The notes beneath the pieces are model-generated. The model made no database searches, was not told where the DNA came from, and saw only the letters and a program-made list of their open reading frames with translations. A stretch of 64,000 bases of DNA, from NCBI RefSeq assembly GCF_003385215.1, contig NZ_PQHW01000026.1, forward strand, positions 1 through 64,000, written 5' to 3'. This document shows positions 8,225 to 15,799 of this stretch, piece by piece. Origin of the DNA: Amycolatopsis thermalba. Its GTDB lineage: Bacteria > Actinomycetota > Actinomycetes > Mycobacteriales > Pseudonocardiaceae. The stretch's first letter is position 1. Each line of letters begins with the position of its first letter. The position numbers and the translations under genes were made by a program.

Positions 8225-8282
8225 GGTCATCCGCTACAGCGGATGCGCGGCCGGCGGGGCCTGGGGGCTCGCCGGCCTTTTT
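8225..8282 (+). ncRNA. candidate small RNA ending in an intrinsic terminator
   Basis: Downstream of P1 lie a small hairpin (ATCCGC/GCGGAT around 8229-8244) and then a strong GC hairpin with arms GGCCGGCG (8249-8256) and CGCCGGCC (8270-8277), followed directly by five T residues (8278-8282). A transcript from P1 would be about 58 bases with two stem-loops. No start codon with a ribosome site is seen inside. It could equally be an attenuator leader for the downstream oxidoreductase gene; start position is estimated. Confidence 0.4.
8249..8282 (+). terminator. Rho-independent terminator T1
   Basis: Eight-base perfect GC arms (8249-8256 and 8270-8277) with a 13-base loop and a T5 run. U-tract terminators are uncommon in such GC-rich DNA, which makes this one notable. 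Confidence 0.75.
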
Positions 8283-8326
8283 CGTGTCGAGATCCGTTCA
8301 GCCTGCACACCCCGCCCCGAAGCGGC

Positions 8327-8332
8327 TATGAT
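8327..8332 (+). promoter_or_regulatory. -10 element of second promoter P2
   Basis: TATGAT at 8327-8332 is a near-consensus -10, with TGCACA (8304-8309) 17 bases upstream as a weaker -35. Transcription would begin at about 8339, directly at the left arm of the next terminator hairpin. Confidence 0.35.
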
Positions 8333-8338
8333 GGTGGA

Positions 8339-8391
8339 GGCGTCGTTCTCCCAGTGACCCCCAGGCTGGTCGAGGACGACGCCCCTTTTTT
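8339..8391 (+). terminator. Rho-independent terminator T2
   Basis: Arms GGCGTCGT (8339-8346) and ACGACGCC (8376-8383) enclose a second internal stem (CCAG/CTGG) and are followed after two bases by six T residues (8386-8391). It is the second U-tract terminator in 110 bases. Confidence 0.7.
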
Positions 8392-8396
8392 GCGAC

Positions 8397-8425
8397 TTGA
8401 CTTATGTTCACGGTATGCATTAGAT
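8397..8425 (+). promoter_or_regulatory. promoter for the Gfo/Idh oxidoreductase gene
   Basis: TTGACT (8397-8402) and TTAGAT (8420-8425) are separated by exactly 17 bases in a locally AT-rich stretch, 40 bases before the GTG start. The -35 begins right after the T-run of terminator T2, insulating this gene from upstream transcription. Confidence 0.6.
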
Positions 8426-8464
8426 GATTTCAGTAGTGCAGAAGACCTGCTGACAGGGGGAGAA

Positions 8465-9541
8465 GTGAGCGAGCCGTTGCGGGCCGGGATCATCGGCGCC
8501 GGGTTCATCGGAGCCGTACACGCCCGTGCGGTGCGCACGCTGGGCCAGGACCTGGCCGCGGTGGCCGCGTCCACGCCCGCCCGCTCCCGCGCGGCGGCGG
8601 CCGAGCTGGGCGCCCGGTCGGCCGTGGACAGCGCGGAGGAGCTGGCCGCCGCCCCCGGCATCGACGTCGTGCACATCTGCACCCCGAACGCCCTGCACGC
8701 GCCGCTGACCCGCATCGCGCTGGACGCGGGCAAGCACGTCGTCCTGGAAAAGCCCGTCGGCATGAGCGGCGCCGAGGTCGCCGGCCTCGTCCGGCGGTGG
8801 CGCGACACCGACCGCGTGGTCGCCGTGCCGTTCGCCTACCGCTTCTACCCGGTGGTGCGCGAGGTGCGGGAGCGGGTGCGCGGCGAGCGGATCCGGCTGA
8901 TCCACGGCGTCTACCTGCAGGACTGGCTCTCCCGCGACAGCGACACGAACTGGCGGGTGCGGTCCGAGCTGGGCGGGCCGTCGCGCGCGTTCGGCGACAT
9001 CGGGGTGCACTGGTGCGATCTGGCGGAGTTCGTCACCGGACAGCGGATCGCGCGGGTGCACGCGGTGCTGCCGCGGGTCGTGCCGGTGCGGGCGGGCGCC
9101 GAGGTGGACACCGAGGACGCGGCGCTGCTGCAGTTCGAGACCGAGCAGGGCGTGTTCGGGTCGGCGGTGATCAGCCAGATCTCGCCGGGGCGGCGCAACC
9201 AGCTGCAGCTGCGGATCGACACCCCCGAGGTCGAGTACGCGTTCGACCAGCAGGAGCCGGAGATCCTGTGGATGGGCCGGCGCGACGAGACGCGGGTTCT
9301 GCACCGCGGCGACCCCGCCCTCGGCCCCGACGCGACGTCCCGCAACCTCGTCCCGGCCGGCCACCCGCAGGGCTACCTGGACTCCTTCACCGGCTTCATC
9401 GCCGACACCTACGCCACGATCCGCGGCGAGAAGCCCGAGGGCCTGCCGACGCTGGCCGACGGCGCCCGCGCCACGGCGATCACCGAGGCGGTCCTGAGCT
9501 CCGCCACGCGCCGCGACTGGGTGGAGGTCACGCCCGGCTGA
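8465..9541 (+). CDS. Gfo/Idh/MocA-family NAD(P)-dependent oxidoreductase
   Basis: A 358-residue sugar/inositol dehydrogenase-type enzyme. The N-terminal Rossmann fold shows GIIGAGFIGAVHARA (residue 8 on) and the family EKP motif (KHVVLEKPVG, about residue 95), with the C-terminal GFO/IDH substrate domain containing GDIGVHWCDL, whose histidine is the usual catalytic position. The GTG at 8465 follows GGGGGAG. The frame is open back to 8201 across two terminators, but that part has no family similarity. The ROK regulator 50 bases downstream suggests sugar catabolism. Confidence 0.88.
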   Translation: MSEPLRAGIIGAGFIGAVHARAVRTLGQDLAAVAASTPARSRAAAAELGARSAVDSAEELAAAPGIDVVHICTPNALHAPLTRIALDAGKHVVLEKPVGMSGAEVAGLVRRWRDTDRVVAVPFAYRFYPVVREVRERVRGERIRLIHGVYLQDWLSRDSDTNWRVRSELGGPSRAFGDIGVHWCDLAEFVTGQRIARVHAVLPRVVPVRAGAEVDTEDAALLQFETEQGVFGSAVISQISPGRRNQLQLRIDTPEVEYAFDQQEPEILWMGRRDETRVLHRGDPALGPDATSRNLVPAGHPQGYLDSFTGFIADTYATIRGEKPEGLPTLADGARATAITEAVLSSATRRDWVEVTPG

Positions 9542-9591
9542 CCCCGGGCCTGGTACGAATTTCCGGGTTAGTGCGAGCGAAGGGAACGCGC

Positions 9592-10848
9592 GTGACCGCA
9601 ACCATCCCGTCCGACCAGCTCGACGATCTGGTCCTGGTGCTCGATCTGGTGCGCTCCGGCGCCGCGCGGACCCGGCCGGAGCTGGGCAGGCGGTCGGGGC
9701 TGGGGCGGACCGTCATCAGCCAGCGCGTCGGTCACCTGATGCGCGCCGGGCTGCTGGAGGACGGCGAGCTGGGGCCCTCCAGCGGCGGACGCGCGCCGCG
9801 GGAGCTGCGGTTCCGCTCCGGCGCCGGGGTGATCCTCACCGCCGAGCTGGGCGCCACCAGCATCAGCGCCGGGCTCACGGACCTCGCCGGGACCCTGCTC
9901 GCCCAGCGCACCGAGGCCTCCGACGTCGCCCGCGGGCCGGAACCCGTGCTCGCCCAGGTCGGCGCGCTCTTCGACGACCTGCTGGCCGCCCGGCCGGGCG
10001 CCGAGGTGTGGGGGGTGGGCATCGGGCTGCCGGGCCCGGTCGAGTTCGCCACCGGGCGGCCCAGCGCCCCGCCGATCATGCCGGGCTGGGACGGCTACCC
10101 GGTGCGCGACCACTTCGCCCGGCGGCACAGCGCGCCGGTGTGGGTGGACAACGAGGTCAACGCGATGACGCTCGGCGAGTTCCGGGCGGGCGCGGCGGCC
10201 GGGGTGCGGGACTACCTCTACGTCAAGATCGGCACCGGGATCGGCGCCGGGCTCATCTCCGGCGGTCACCTGCACCGCGGCAGCCAGGGGTGCGCCGGCG
10301 ACATCGGGCACACGGCGGCCCGCACCGACACGACGGTCGTGTGCCGGTGCGGCAACATCGGCTGCCTGGAAGCGCTTGCCGGCGGCGCGGCACTGGCCCG
10401 GGACGGCGAGACGGTGGCGAAGGACGGCACCAGCCCGATCCTGGCCGAGCGGCTCGCCGGGAACGGTGTGGTCACCGCGGAGGACGTGGCGTGGGCGGCG
10501 CAGAACGGCGACCGGGCGGCGCTCGAACTGATCCAGCGCGCCGGGCGGCTGATCGGCGACCAGCTGGCGATGCTGGTGAGCTTCTTCAACCCGTCGCTGC
10601 TGCTGATCGGCGGCGGCGTGGCCGGCGCGGGCGACCACCTGCTCGCCACGATCCGCGAGGTGATCTACGGCAGGTCCCTGCCCCTGGCGACGCGGGACCT
10701 GCGCATCGCGCGCTCGTCGCTGGGCGACCAGGCGGGCGTGGTGGGCGCCGCGTTCATGGTGCTGGACGAGCTGTTCACGCGCGACCGCCTGGCGAGGTGG
10801 ATCGACGCGGGCACCCCGGCGGGGTTGCCGGACCTGACGGCGGCGTGA
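9592..10848 (+). CDS. ROK-family transcriptional regulator
   Basis: A 418-residue repressor-type ROK protein: an N-terminal winged helix (residues 5-75; LGRRSGLGRTVISQRVGHLM) joined to an ASKHA sugar-kinase-like domain. The ROK zinc motif CRCGNIGCLEALAGG is intact near residue 247, and the ATP/sugar region VKIGTGIGAGLI is present. The GTG at 9592 follows AAGGGA. Such proteins sense a sugar or sugar phosphate; the Gfo/Idh gene just upstream is the likely target. Confidence 0.88.
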   Translation: MTATIPSDQLDDLVLVLDLVRSGAARTRPELGRRSGLGRTVISQRVGHLMRAGLLEDGELGPSSGGRAPRELRFRSGAGVILTAELGATSISAGLTDLAGTLLAQRTEASDVARGPEPVLAQVGALFDDLLAARPGAEVWGVGIGLPGPVEFATGRPSAPPIMPGWDGYPVRDHFARRHSAPVWVDNEVNAMTLGEFRAGAAAGVRDYLYVKIGTGIGAGLISGGHLHRGSQGCAGDIGHTAARTDTTVVCRCGNIGCLEALAGGAALARDGETVAKDGTSPILAERLAGNGVVTAEDVAWAAQNGDRAALELIQRAGRLIGDQLAMLVSFFNPSLLLIGGGVAGAGDHLLATIREVIYGRSLPLATRDLRIARSSLGDQAGVVGAAFMVLDELFTRDRLARWIDAGTPAGLPDLTAA

Positions 10849-10946
10849 TCGCGACGGCGATTTTGCGTCCGGCCGGTCCGAGCCGGACGAGAATGCCGGG
10901 GGCCGTGGCGATCGGCACTTGCCCGGCGAGCGGTGTGCTGCAACGG

Positions 10947-10984
10947 CAACGGGCCGGTCCCCCGGATGGGGAACCGGCCCGTTG
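10947..10984. terminator. bidirectional hairpin between ROK and cold-shock genes
   Basis: CAACGGGCCGGT (10947-10958) is the exact reverse complement of ACCGGCCCGTTG (10973-10984): a 12-bp perfect stem with a 14-base loop between two convergent genes. No long T-run follows on either strand, so it is a terminator by position and strength only. Confidence 0.6.
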
Positions 10985-10998
10985 AGCAGTCGTGCGTG

Positions 10999-11199
10999 TC
11001 AGACGATGCTGACGCGGCTCGCCTGGGGGCCCTTGGCGCCCTGCGTGATCTCGAAGGTCACCTGCTGGTTCTCTTCAAGGCTGCGGAAGCCGTTGCCGTC
11101 GATCTCCGAGTAGTGGACGAAGACGTCCGGTCCGCTCTCCTGCGCGATGAAGCCGAAGCCCTTTTCGGCGTTGAACCATTTGACGGTGCCCTGTGTCAT
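10999..11199 (-). CDS. cold-shock protein (CspA type)
   Basis: A 66-residue CSD protein, full length for the family, binding single-stranded RNA/DNA. The RNP1-like KGFGFIAQ and RNP2-like VFVHYSEI motifs are both present, after the opening [14 protein letters not shown]. The ATG follows AAGGAG at a seven-base distance. It lies 29 bases after the small gene behind the desaturase, in the same direction, with no terminator between, so all three are probably one transcript. Confidence 0.95.
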   Translation of the reverse strand: MTQGTVKWFNAEKGFGFIAQESGPDVFVHYSEIDGNGFRSLEENQQVTFEITQGAKGPQASRVSIV

Positions 11200-11228
11200 G
11201 CGTTTCTCCTTGATATTTTCTCTAACAA

Positions 11229-11432
11229 TCAGAGCGCGGAAGCCGCGCCCTTCGTGGTCAGCCCGAGCATGGCGAGCAGCTCGCGGCAGTCGTGGACGTC
11301 CAGCGCGTGGTCGGCGACCGTGCGCGCCGCACGGTGGTTGGCGATCGCCTCGTCCTGGGCCATCCGGGCGCGTGCCTCGGCGATCGGGCCGCTTTCGGGT
11401 CGCGGCGGGGAAGCGTGGCGAGCCCAGGTCAT
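11229..11432 (-). CDS. small protein of unknown function coupled to desaturase
   Basis: A 67-residue soluble, Ala-rich protein ([20 protein letters not shown] at the start; later [14 protein letters not shown]). I do not recognise a family. Its ATG overlaps the desaturase stop in an ATGA arrangement, which argues for a real translated gene. The cold-shock gene follows after 29 bases. A link to membrane or cold response is inferred only from position. Confidence 0.6.
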   Translation of the reverse strand: MTWARHASPPRPESGPIAEARARMAQDEAIANHRAARTVADHALDVHDCRELLAMLGLTTKGAASAL

Positions 11433-12391
11433 GACGATCCCTTCGGTGGTGCGGATTTCACGGCCAGCCGCGCCAGCCGCTGCTCGGTGGGCCAGCGCAC
11501 CTGCCAGGCCCAGCCGAGACGTTCGAACGCCCAGATCACCCGGGCGGACACGTCGATCTGCCCGCGTCGCACGCCGTGGCGGGCGCAGGTCGGATCGGCG
11601 TGGTGGGAGTTGTGCCACGACTCGCCCATGGACAGGATCGCCAGCGGCCAGAAGTTGGCCGAGCGGTCCCGGCTGGCGAACGGGCGGTCACCGATCATGT
11701 GGCAGATCGAGTTCACCGACCAGGTCACGTGGTGCTGGAACGCCACCCGCGCCAGCCCGGCCCACAGGAACCCGGTGAGCGCGCCCCACCAGGACATCGT
11801 CGCCAGCCCGCCGATCAGCGCCGGCAGCAGCACCGACAACGAGACCCACAGCGGGAACAGCCGGTCCACCGCGCGGATGTCCGGGTCGGCGGCGAGATCC
11901 GGGGCGAACCGGTCCACATTGGTCCGGTCGCGGCCGAACAGCCAGCCCATGTGGGCGTGCCAGAAACCCTTGGCCAGCGCGGCCGGCGAGGTGCCGAACA
12001 GCCACGGCGAGTGCGGATCGCCCGCGCGGTCGGAGAACGCGTGGTGACGACGGTGGTCGGCCACCCACCCGATCACCGGTCCCTGCGCCGCCATGCTCCC
12101 CGCGATCGCCAGCGCGATCCGAAGTGGACGGTTCGCGCGGAACGCGCCGTGGGTGAAGTAGCGGTGGTAGCCGATGGTGATGCCCAAAGTGGACACCGTG
12201 TAGAACGCGGCGGCGACGGCGAGGTCGAGCCAGCTCAGTCCCCAGCCCCAGAGCAGGGGAACGGCGGCGATCAGCGCGGCGAAGGGGATGATCAGGAACG
12301 CCCGGATGACCACCATCTCGGTCATCGACGCTTGTTCCGACAGCAGGGGCTTGGTCTTCCGGTCCGGGACAACGGGAGCCGAAGAGGTCAA
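11429..12391 (-). CDS. membrane acyl-CoA (fatty acid) desaturase
   Basis: A 320-residue membrane di-iron desaturase. All three histidine boxes are present: HRYFTH (about residue 68), HRRHH (about 105) and HNSHH (about 245), with four hydrophobic segments around them. It introduces a double bond (usually delta-9) into fatty acyl chains. The likely start is the TTG at 12391, which has AGAGAAG seven bases upstream and begins the family-like [13 protein letters not shown]; the frame itself is open to 12523. It heads an operon with a small gene and csp. Confidence 0.88.
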   Translation of the reverse strand: MTSSAPVVPDRKTKPLLSEQASMTEMVVIRAFLIIPFAALIAAVPLLWGWGLSWLDLAVAAAFYTVSTLGITIGYHRYFTHGAFRANRPLRIALAIAGSMAAQGPVIGWVADHRRHHAFSDRAGDPHSPWLFGTSPAALAKGFWHAHMGWLFGRDRTNVDRFAPDLAADPDIRAVDRLFPLWVSLSVLLPALIGGLATMSWWGALTGFLWAGLARVAFQHHVTWSVNSICHMIGDRPFASRDRSANFWPLAILSMGESWHNSHHADPTCARHGVRRGQIDVSARVIWAFERLGWAWQVRWPTEQRLARLAVKSAPPKGSS

Positions 12392-12543
12392 GAAGGAACT
12401 TCTCTCGTGGAGGATCAACCACGATGGGCCAACCGAAGGGAACGAAACCGGCCCTGTGCCAGCCTGCGAGAATCTCCCGACAAGACCGACTCTACCCCAT
12501 CGGATCCGGTCCGTCACGGTCACCGCGTGGGAAACTGCCGTTC

Positions 12544-13638
12544 ATGATCATCGTCGCGGCGGTCGCGCTGCTGGCCTGGCTGTGGCTGGCCGCGACCGGC
12601 TTCTGGCGCACTGACCAGCGGTTACCGCCCCGCCGGGAGCCCGCCGCGTGGCCGTCGGTGGCGGTCGTGGTACCCGCGCGCGACGAGACCGCGATCCTGC
12701 CGGAAACACTTCCGGCACTGCTCGCCCAGCGCTACCCGGGACCACTCCGGATGATCCTCGTCGACGACGGCAGCGGCGACGGCACCGCGGACGTCGCCCG
12801 CGCCCTCGGCGGCGAGCGGCTCACCGTCACCGCACCGGGTGAACGCCCGCCCGGCTGGACCGGCAAGCCGTGGGCGCTCGCGCACGGCGTCGCCCAGGCC
12901 GGCGAGCCCGACTTCCTGCTGTTCACCGACGCCGACATCGCCCACGGCCCGTACTCGGTCGCCGCGCTGGTCGCCTCCGCCGACGGCCGCGATCTGGTGT
13001 CCCAGATGGCCCGCCTGCGCACCCGCACCCGCTGGGAACGGCTGATCGTTCCCGCTTTCGTGTACTTCTTCGCGATGCTCTACCCGTTCCGGTGGGTCAA
13101 CGGCCCCGGCCGCACCGCCGCGGCCGCCGGAGGCTGCTGCCTCGTGCGGCGCACCGCGCTCGAGCGGGCCCGCTGCCCGGCCGCGATCCGGGACGCGCTG
13201 ATCGACGACGTCGCCCTCGGCCGCGCCATCAAGCGCGCCGGAGGCCGCATCTGGCTCGGACTGGCCGGGGACGTGCGCAGCGTCCGTCCCTACCCCACGC
13301 TGCGCTCCCTGTGGGACATGATCGCGCGCAGCGCCTACGCCCAGCTGCGGCACTCCCCGCTGCTCCTCGCCGGCACCGTGCTGGGCCTGGCCGTGGTCTT
13401 CCTCGCGCCCCCGGTGCTGACCTTCGCGGCCACCGGCGCTGTCCGCGTGCTGGCCCTCGCCGCGTGGGTGCTCATGACGGCGACCTTCGTCCCGATGCTG
13501 CGCTACTACCGGCAGCCGTGGCTCGCCGCGCCCCTGCTGCCCGTCATCGCCACGCTGTACCTGCTGATGACCGTCGGCTCGGCGGTGCGCCACTGGCGCG
13601 GGCTCGGCGCGACCTGGAAGGGGCGCAGCTACGGGTGA
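12544..13638 (+). CDS. HpnB-like family 2 glycosyltransferase
   Basis: A 364-residue membrane glycosyltransferase. An N-terminal anchor (residues 1-20) is followed by a GT2 domain: VAVVVPARDETAILPETL, LVDDGSGDGTADVA, the DAD-type metal site FTDADIAHG (about residue 123) and IDDVALG, with three or four membrane helices at the end (about 270-350). The closest family I recognise is the hopene-associated glycosyltransferase HpnB. No squalene-hopene genes are in the window, so a hopanoid role is not shown. It is divergent from the desaturase. Confidence 0.8.
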   Translation: MIIVAAVALLAWLWLAATGFWRTDQRLPPRREPAAWPSVAVVVPARDETAILPETLPALLAQRYPGPLRMILVDDGSGDGTADVARALGGERLTVTAPGERPPGWTGKPWALAHGVAQAGEPDFLLFTDADIAHGPYSVAALVASADGRDLVSQMARLRTRTRWERLIVPAFVYFFAMLYPFRWVNGPGRTAAAAGGCCLVRRTALERARCPAAIRDALIDDVALGRAIKRAGGRIWLGLAGDVRSVRPYPTLRSLWDMIARSAYAQLRHSPLLLAGTVLGLAVVFLAPPVLTFAATGAVRVLALAAWVLMTATFVPMLRYYRQPWLAAPLLPVIATLYLLMTVGSAVRHWRGLGATWKGRSYG

Positions 13639-13682
13639 TCGCGGGTACGGTCTGAAGCGGTGACCGGAACGAGGAGGGAACC

Positions 13683-13925
13683 ATGGCCGACCAGGACATC
13701 ATCGCCAACATCGACAAGCTGATCGCCGAGGAGCACGAGCTGCGGTCGCGGTCGGTCGGCGGGGGCCTGAGCGAGGAGGACCGGGCCCGGATGCGCCGGG
13801 TCGAGGAGCAGCTGGACCAGTGCTGGGACCTGCTCCGGCAGCGCCGGGCCGCGCGCGAGTTCGGTGAGGACCCCGACAAGGCGCAGGCCCGCCCGGTCGG
13901 CGAGGTCGAGTCCTACCGGCAGTAG
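13683..13925 (+). CDS. DUF2630 family protein
   Basis: An 80-residue actinobacterial protein of unknown function with the full DUF2630 pattern: DIIANIDKLIAEEHELRS, EEDRARMRRVEEQLDQCWDL, and a polar tail. It is entirely helical and probably forms a coiled coil. The ATG follows GAGGGA. A four-unit 21-bp repeat array begins nine bases after its stop. Confidence 0.92.
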   Translation: MADQDIIANIDKLIAEEHELRSRSVGGGLSEEDRARMRRVEEQLDQCWDLLRQRRAAREFGEDPDKAQARPVGEVESYRQ

Positions 13926-13933
13926 GTCACGCC

Positions 13934-14017
13934 AACGCAGGACTCGCGTGCGTGAGCGTGGGACTCGCGCGCATGAACGCAGGACTCGCGTGCGCGAACG
14001 CGGGACTCGCGTGCGGG
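13934..14017 (+). repeat. array A: four 21-bp tandem repeats (GGACTCGCG family)
   Basis: Four consecutive units of exactly 21 bases start at 13934, 13955, 13976 and 13997. Each contains GGACTCGCG followed by a variable (C/T)GC(A/G) tail, with A(A/G)CG at the front. The array fills almost all of the gap between DUF2630 and the FMN reductase and ends ten bases before the latter's start. The same family appears at 40700-40905. Confidence 0.9.
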
Positions 14018-14026
14018 GTGAGGTCC

Positions 14027-14641
14027 ATGTCCCGCACACTCGTGGTCGTCTCGGCCGGTCTGAGCAGCCCCTCCTCGACGCGGCTGCTGGGCGACCGCCT
14101 GGCCCAGGCCGCGGCCCGCGAGACCGGCGCCGGTGTCGAGGTCGTGGAGCTGCGCGACCTCGCCGGCGACATCGCGAACAACCTGGTCACCGGCTTCCCC
14201 AGCCCCAAGCTGGCCGGCGCGATCGAGACGGTGACCCGCGCCGACGGCCTGATCGTCGTCACGCCGATCTTCAACGCCTCCTACAGCGGCCTGTTCAAGT
14301 CGTTCTTCGACGTCATCGAGGCCGGTTCGCTGCGGGGCAAGCCGGTCCTGATCGCCGCGACCGCCGGCACCGCCCGGCACTCGCTCGCGCTGGAGTTCGC
14401 CCTGCGGCCGCTGTTCGCCTACCTGCGCGCCGACGTGATGCCGACCGCCGTCTTCGCCGCCGCCGAGGACTGGGGCAGCTCCGACGGCCCGGACGGCGAC
14501 CTCACCGCCCGCATCGAGCGCGCCGCCGGTGAGCTGGCCACGGCGATGGGCGGGCGGCCCGCCGCCGCGCCCACCGGTGAGGACGAGTTCGTCCCCTTCG
14601 ACCAGCAACTGGCCCGGCTGGGCATCACGTCATCGCGTTGA
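14027..14641 (+). CDS. CE1759-type NADPH-dependent FMN reductase
   Basis: A 204-residue flavodoxin-fold reductase. It opens SRTLVVVSAGLSSPSSTRLL, with the FMN phosphate loop in SSPSSTR and the family stretch VVTPIFNASYSGLFKSFFD near residue 80. It supplies reduced FMN to flavin-dependent partners such as LLM monooxygenases. The ATG at 14027 has GGTGAGG just upstream, immediately after repeat array A. The last 17 bases overlap the convergent acyl-CoA dehydrogenase gene. Confidence 0.88.
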   Translation: MSRTLVVVSAGLSSPSSTRLLGDRLAQAAARETGAGVEVVELRDLAGDIANNLVTGFPSPKLAGAIETVTRADGLIVVTPIFNASYSGLFKSFFDVIEAGSLRGKPVLIAATAGTARHSLALEFALRPLFAYLRADVMPTAVFAAAEDWGSSDGPDGDLTARIERAAGELATAMGGRPAAAPTGEDEFVPFDQQLARLGITSSR

Positions 14642-15785
14642 CGCCGGTCAGGTCCCGGCCGATGATCAGCTTCTGCACCTGGCTGGTGCCCTCGTAGAGG
14701 GTGAGCACGCGGGCGTCGCGCACGTACTTGCCGACCGGGTACTCGTCGATGAACCCGTAGCCGCCGAACACCTGCAGGCAGTTGTTCGTCACGCGCACCG
14801 CGGTCTCGCTCGCGTGGTACTTCGCGGCCGAAGCGTCCGTGGCGTACTCCTTCGGCTTCATCCCGGCGTCGGCCATGCGCGCGACCTGGTGGGTGAGCAG
14901 GCGGGAGGCCTGCACGTCCACCGCGGCGTCCGCGAGCAGCTCCTGCACCAGCTGGAACGAGGCGATCGGCTTGCCGAACTGGTCCCGCTCGGTGGCGTAG
15001 CGGGTGGCCGCGTCCACGTCGTCGAGCGCCACGCCGACCGCGCCCGCGGCCACCGAGATCCGGCCGCGGGACAGCGTGCCGAGCGCGATGCCCAGGCCCT
15101 TGCCGACCTCCCCGAGCCGCGCCGAATCGGGCACGCGCACGTTGTCGTAGGTCAGCTCGGCGGTCGCCTGGCCACGCAGGCCGAGCTTGCCCTTGATCTC
15201 CCTGGCGGTGAACCCGGGGGAGCCGGTGGGCACCAGGAACGCGGTGATGCCGGTCTCGCTGGTGCGGGCGAACGTGAGCGCGACCTTGGCCCAGGTGCCG
15301 TTGGTGATGAACATCTTGCTGCCGTTGATCACCCAGTCGCCGCCGTCGCGCTCGGCGCGGGTGCTCAGTGACCCGGCGTCGGAGCCGGTGCCCGGTTCGG
15401 TGAGGCCGAAGCAGCCGAGCGCCTCACCGCTGATCAGCCGCGGCAGCCACTCCTGCTTCTGCTCCTCGGTGCCGTGCGCGGCGATCGTCTTCGACACCAG
15501 GCCGAGCGACACCGACACGATCCCGCGCACCGCCGAATCGCCGCGGCCCAGCTCCTCGGTGACCAGCACGTAGGACAGCATGTCGGCGTCCACCCCGCCG
15601 TAGCGCTCGTCCAGCGTCAGCCCGAGGAACCCCAGTTCCCCGAGCCGCCGCACCACGGACTGGTCGACGTGCTCGGCGCGGTCCCACTCGCGCGCGTTGG
15701 GCGCGATCTCGGCGTCGACGAACTCCGCCGCCATCCGGCGAAAGTCGCGCTGGGTCTCGGTGAGCCCGAAATCCCGTGCCAGCAT
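14625..15785 (-). CDS. acyl-CoA dehydrogenase
   Basis: A 386-residue FAD enzyme, the normal family length. It shows the substrate and FAD signatures CFGLTEPGTGSDAGSL (about residue 125) and the C-terminal QVFGGYGFIDEYPV (about residue 342); the catalytic glutamate is in LTLYEGTSQVQ near residue 368. It catalyses alpha,beta-dehydrogenation of an acyl-CoA. The ATG at 15785 is 14 bases after the 3-hydroxyacyl-CoA dehydrogenase stop, making it the last gene of a four-gene operon with the two CoA-transferase subunits. Confidence 0.92.
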   Translation of the reverse strand: MLARDFGLTETQRDFRRMAAEFVDAEIAPNAREWDRAEHVDQSVVRRLGELGFLGLTLDERYGGVDADMLSYVLVTEELGRGDSAVRGIVSVSLGLVSKTIAAHGTEEQKQEWLPRLISGEALGCFGLTEPGTGSDAGSLSTRAERDGGDWVINGSKMFITNGTWAKVALTFARTSETGITAFLVPTGSPGFTAREIKGKLGLRGQATAELTYDNVRVPDSARLGEVGKGLGIALGTLSRGRISVAAGAVGVALDDVDAATRYATERDQFGKPIASFQLVQELLADAAVDVQASRLLTHQVARMADAGMKPKEYATDASAAKYHASETAVRVTNNCLQVFGGYGFIDEYPVGKYVRDARVLTLYEGTSQVQKLIIGRDLTGVNAMT

Positions 15786-15799
15786 GGCTCTTCTCCTTC

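Noticed and set aside
8201-8464. Upstream extension of the Gfo/Idh reading frame
   Set aside because: It crosses two terminators and a promoter and has no family similarity; the ribosome site is at the GTG at 8465.
13864-14532. Open frames made of repeated DSRA/TRVRE-like units
   Set aside because: They come from the 21-bp DNA repeats, whose length is a multiple of three, and run out of frame into the FMN reductase.
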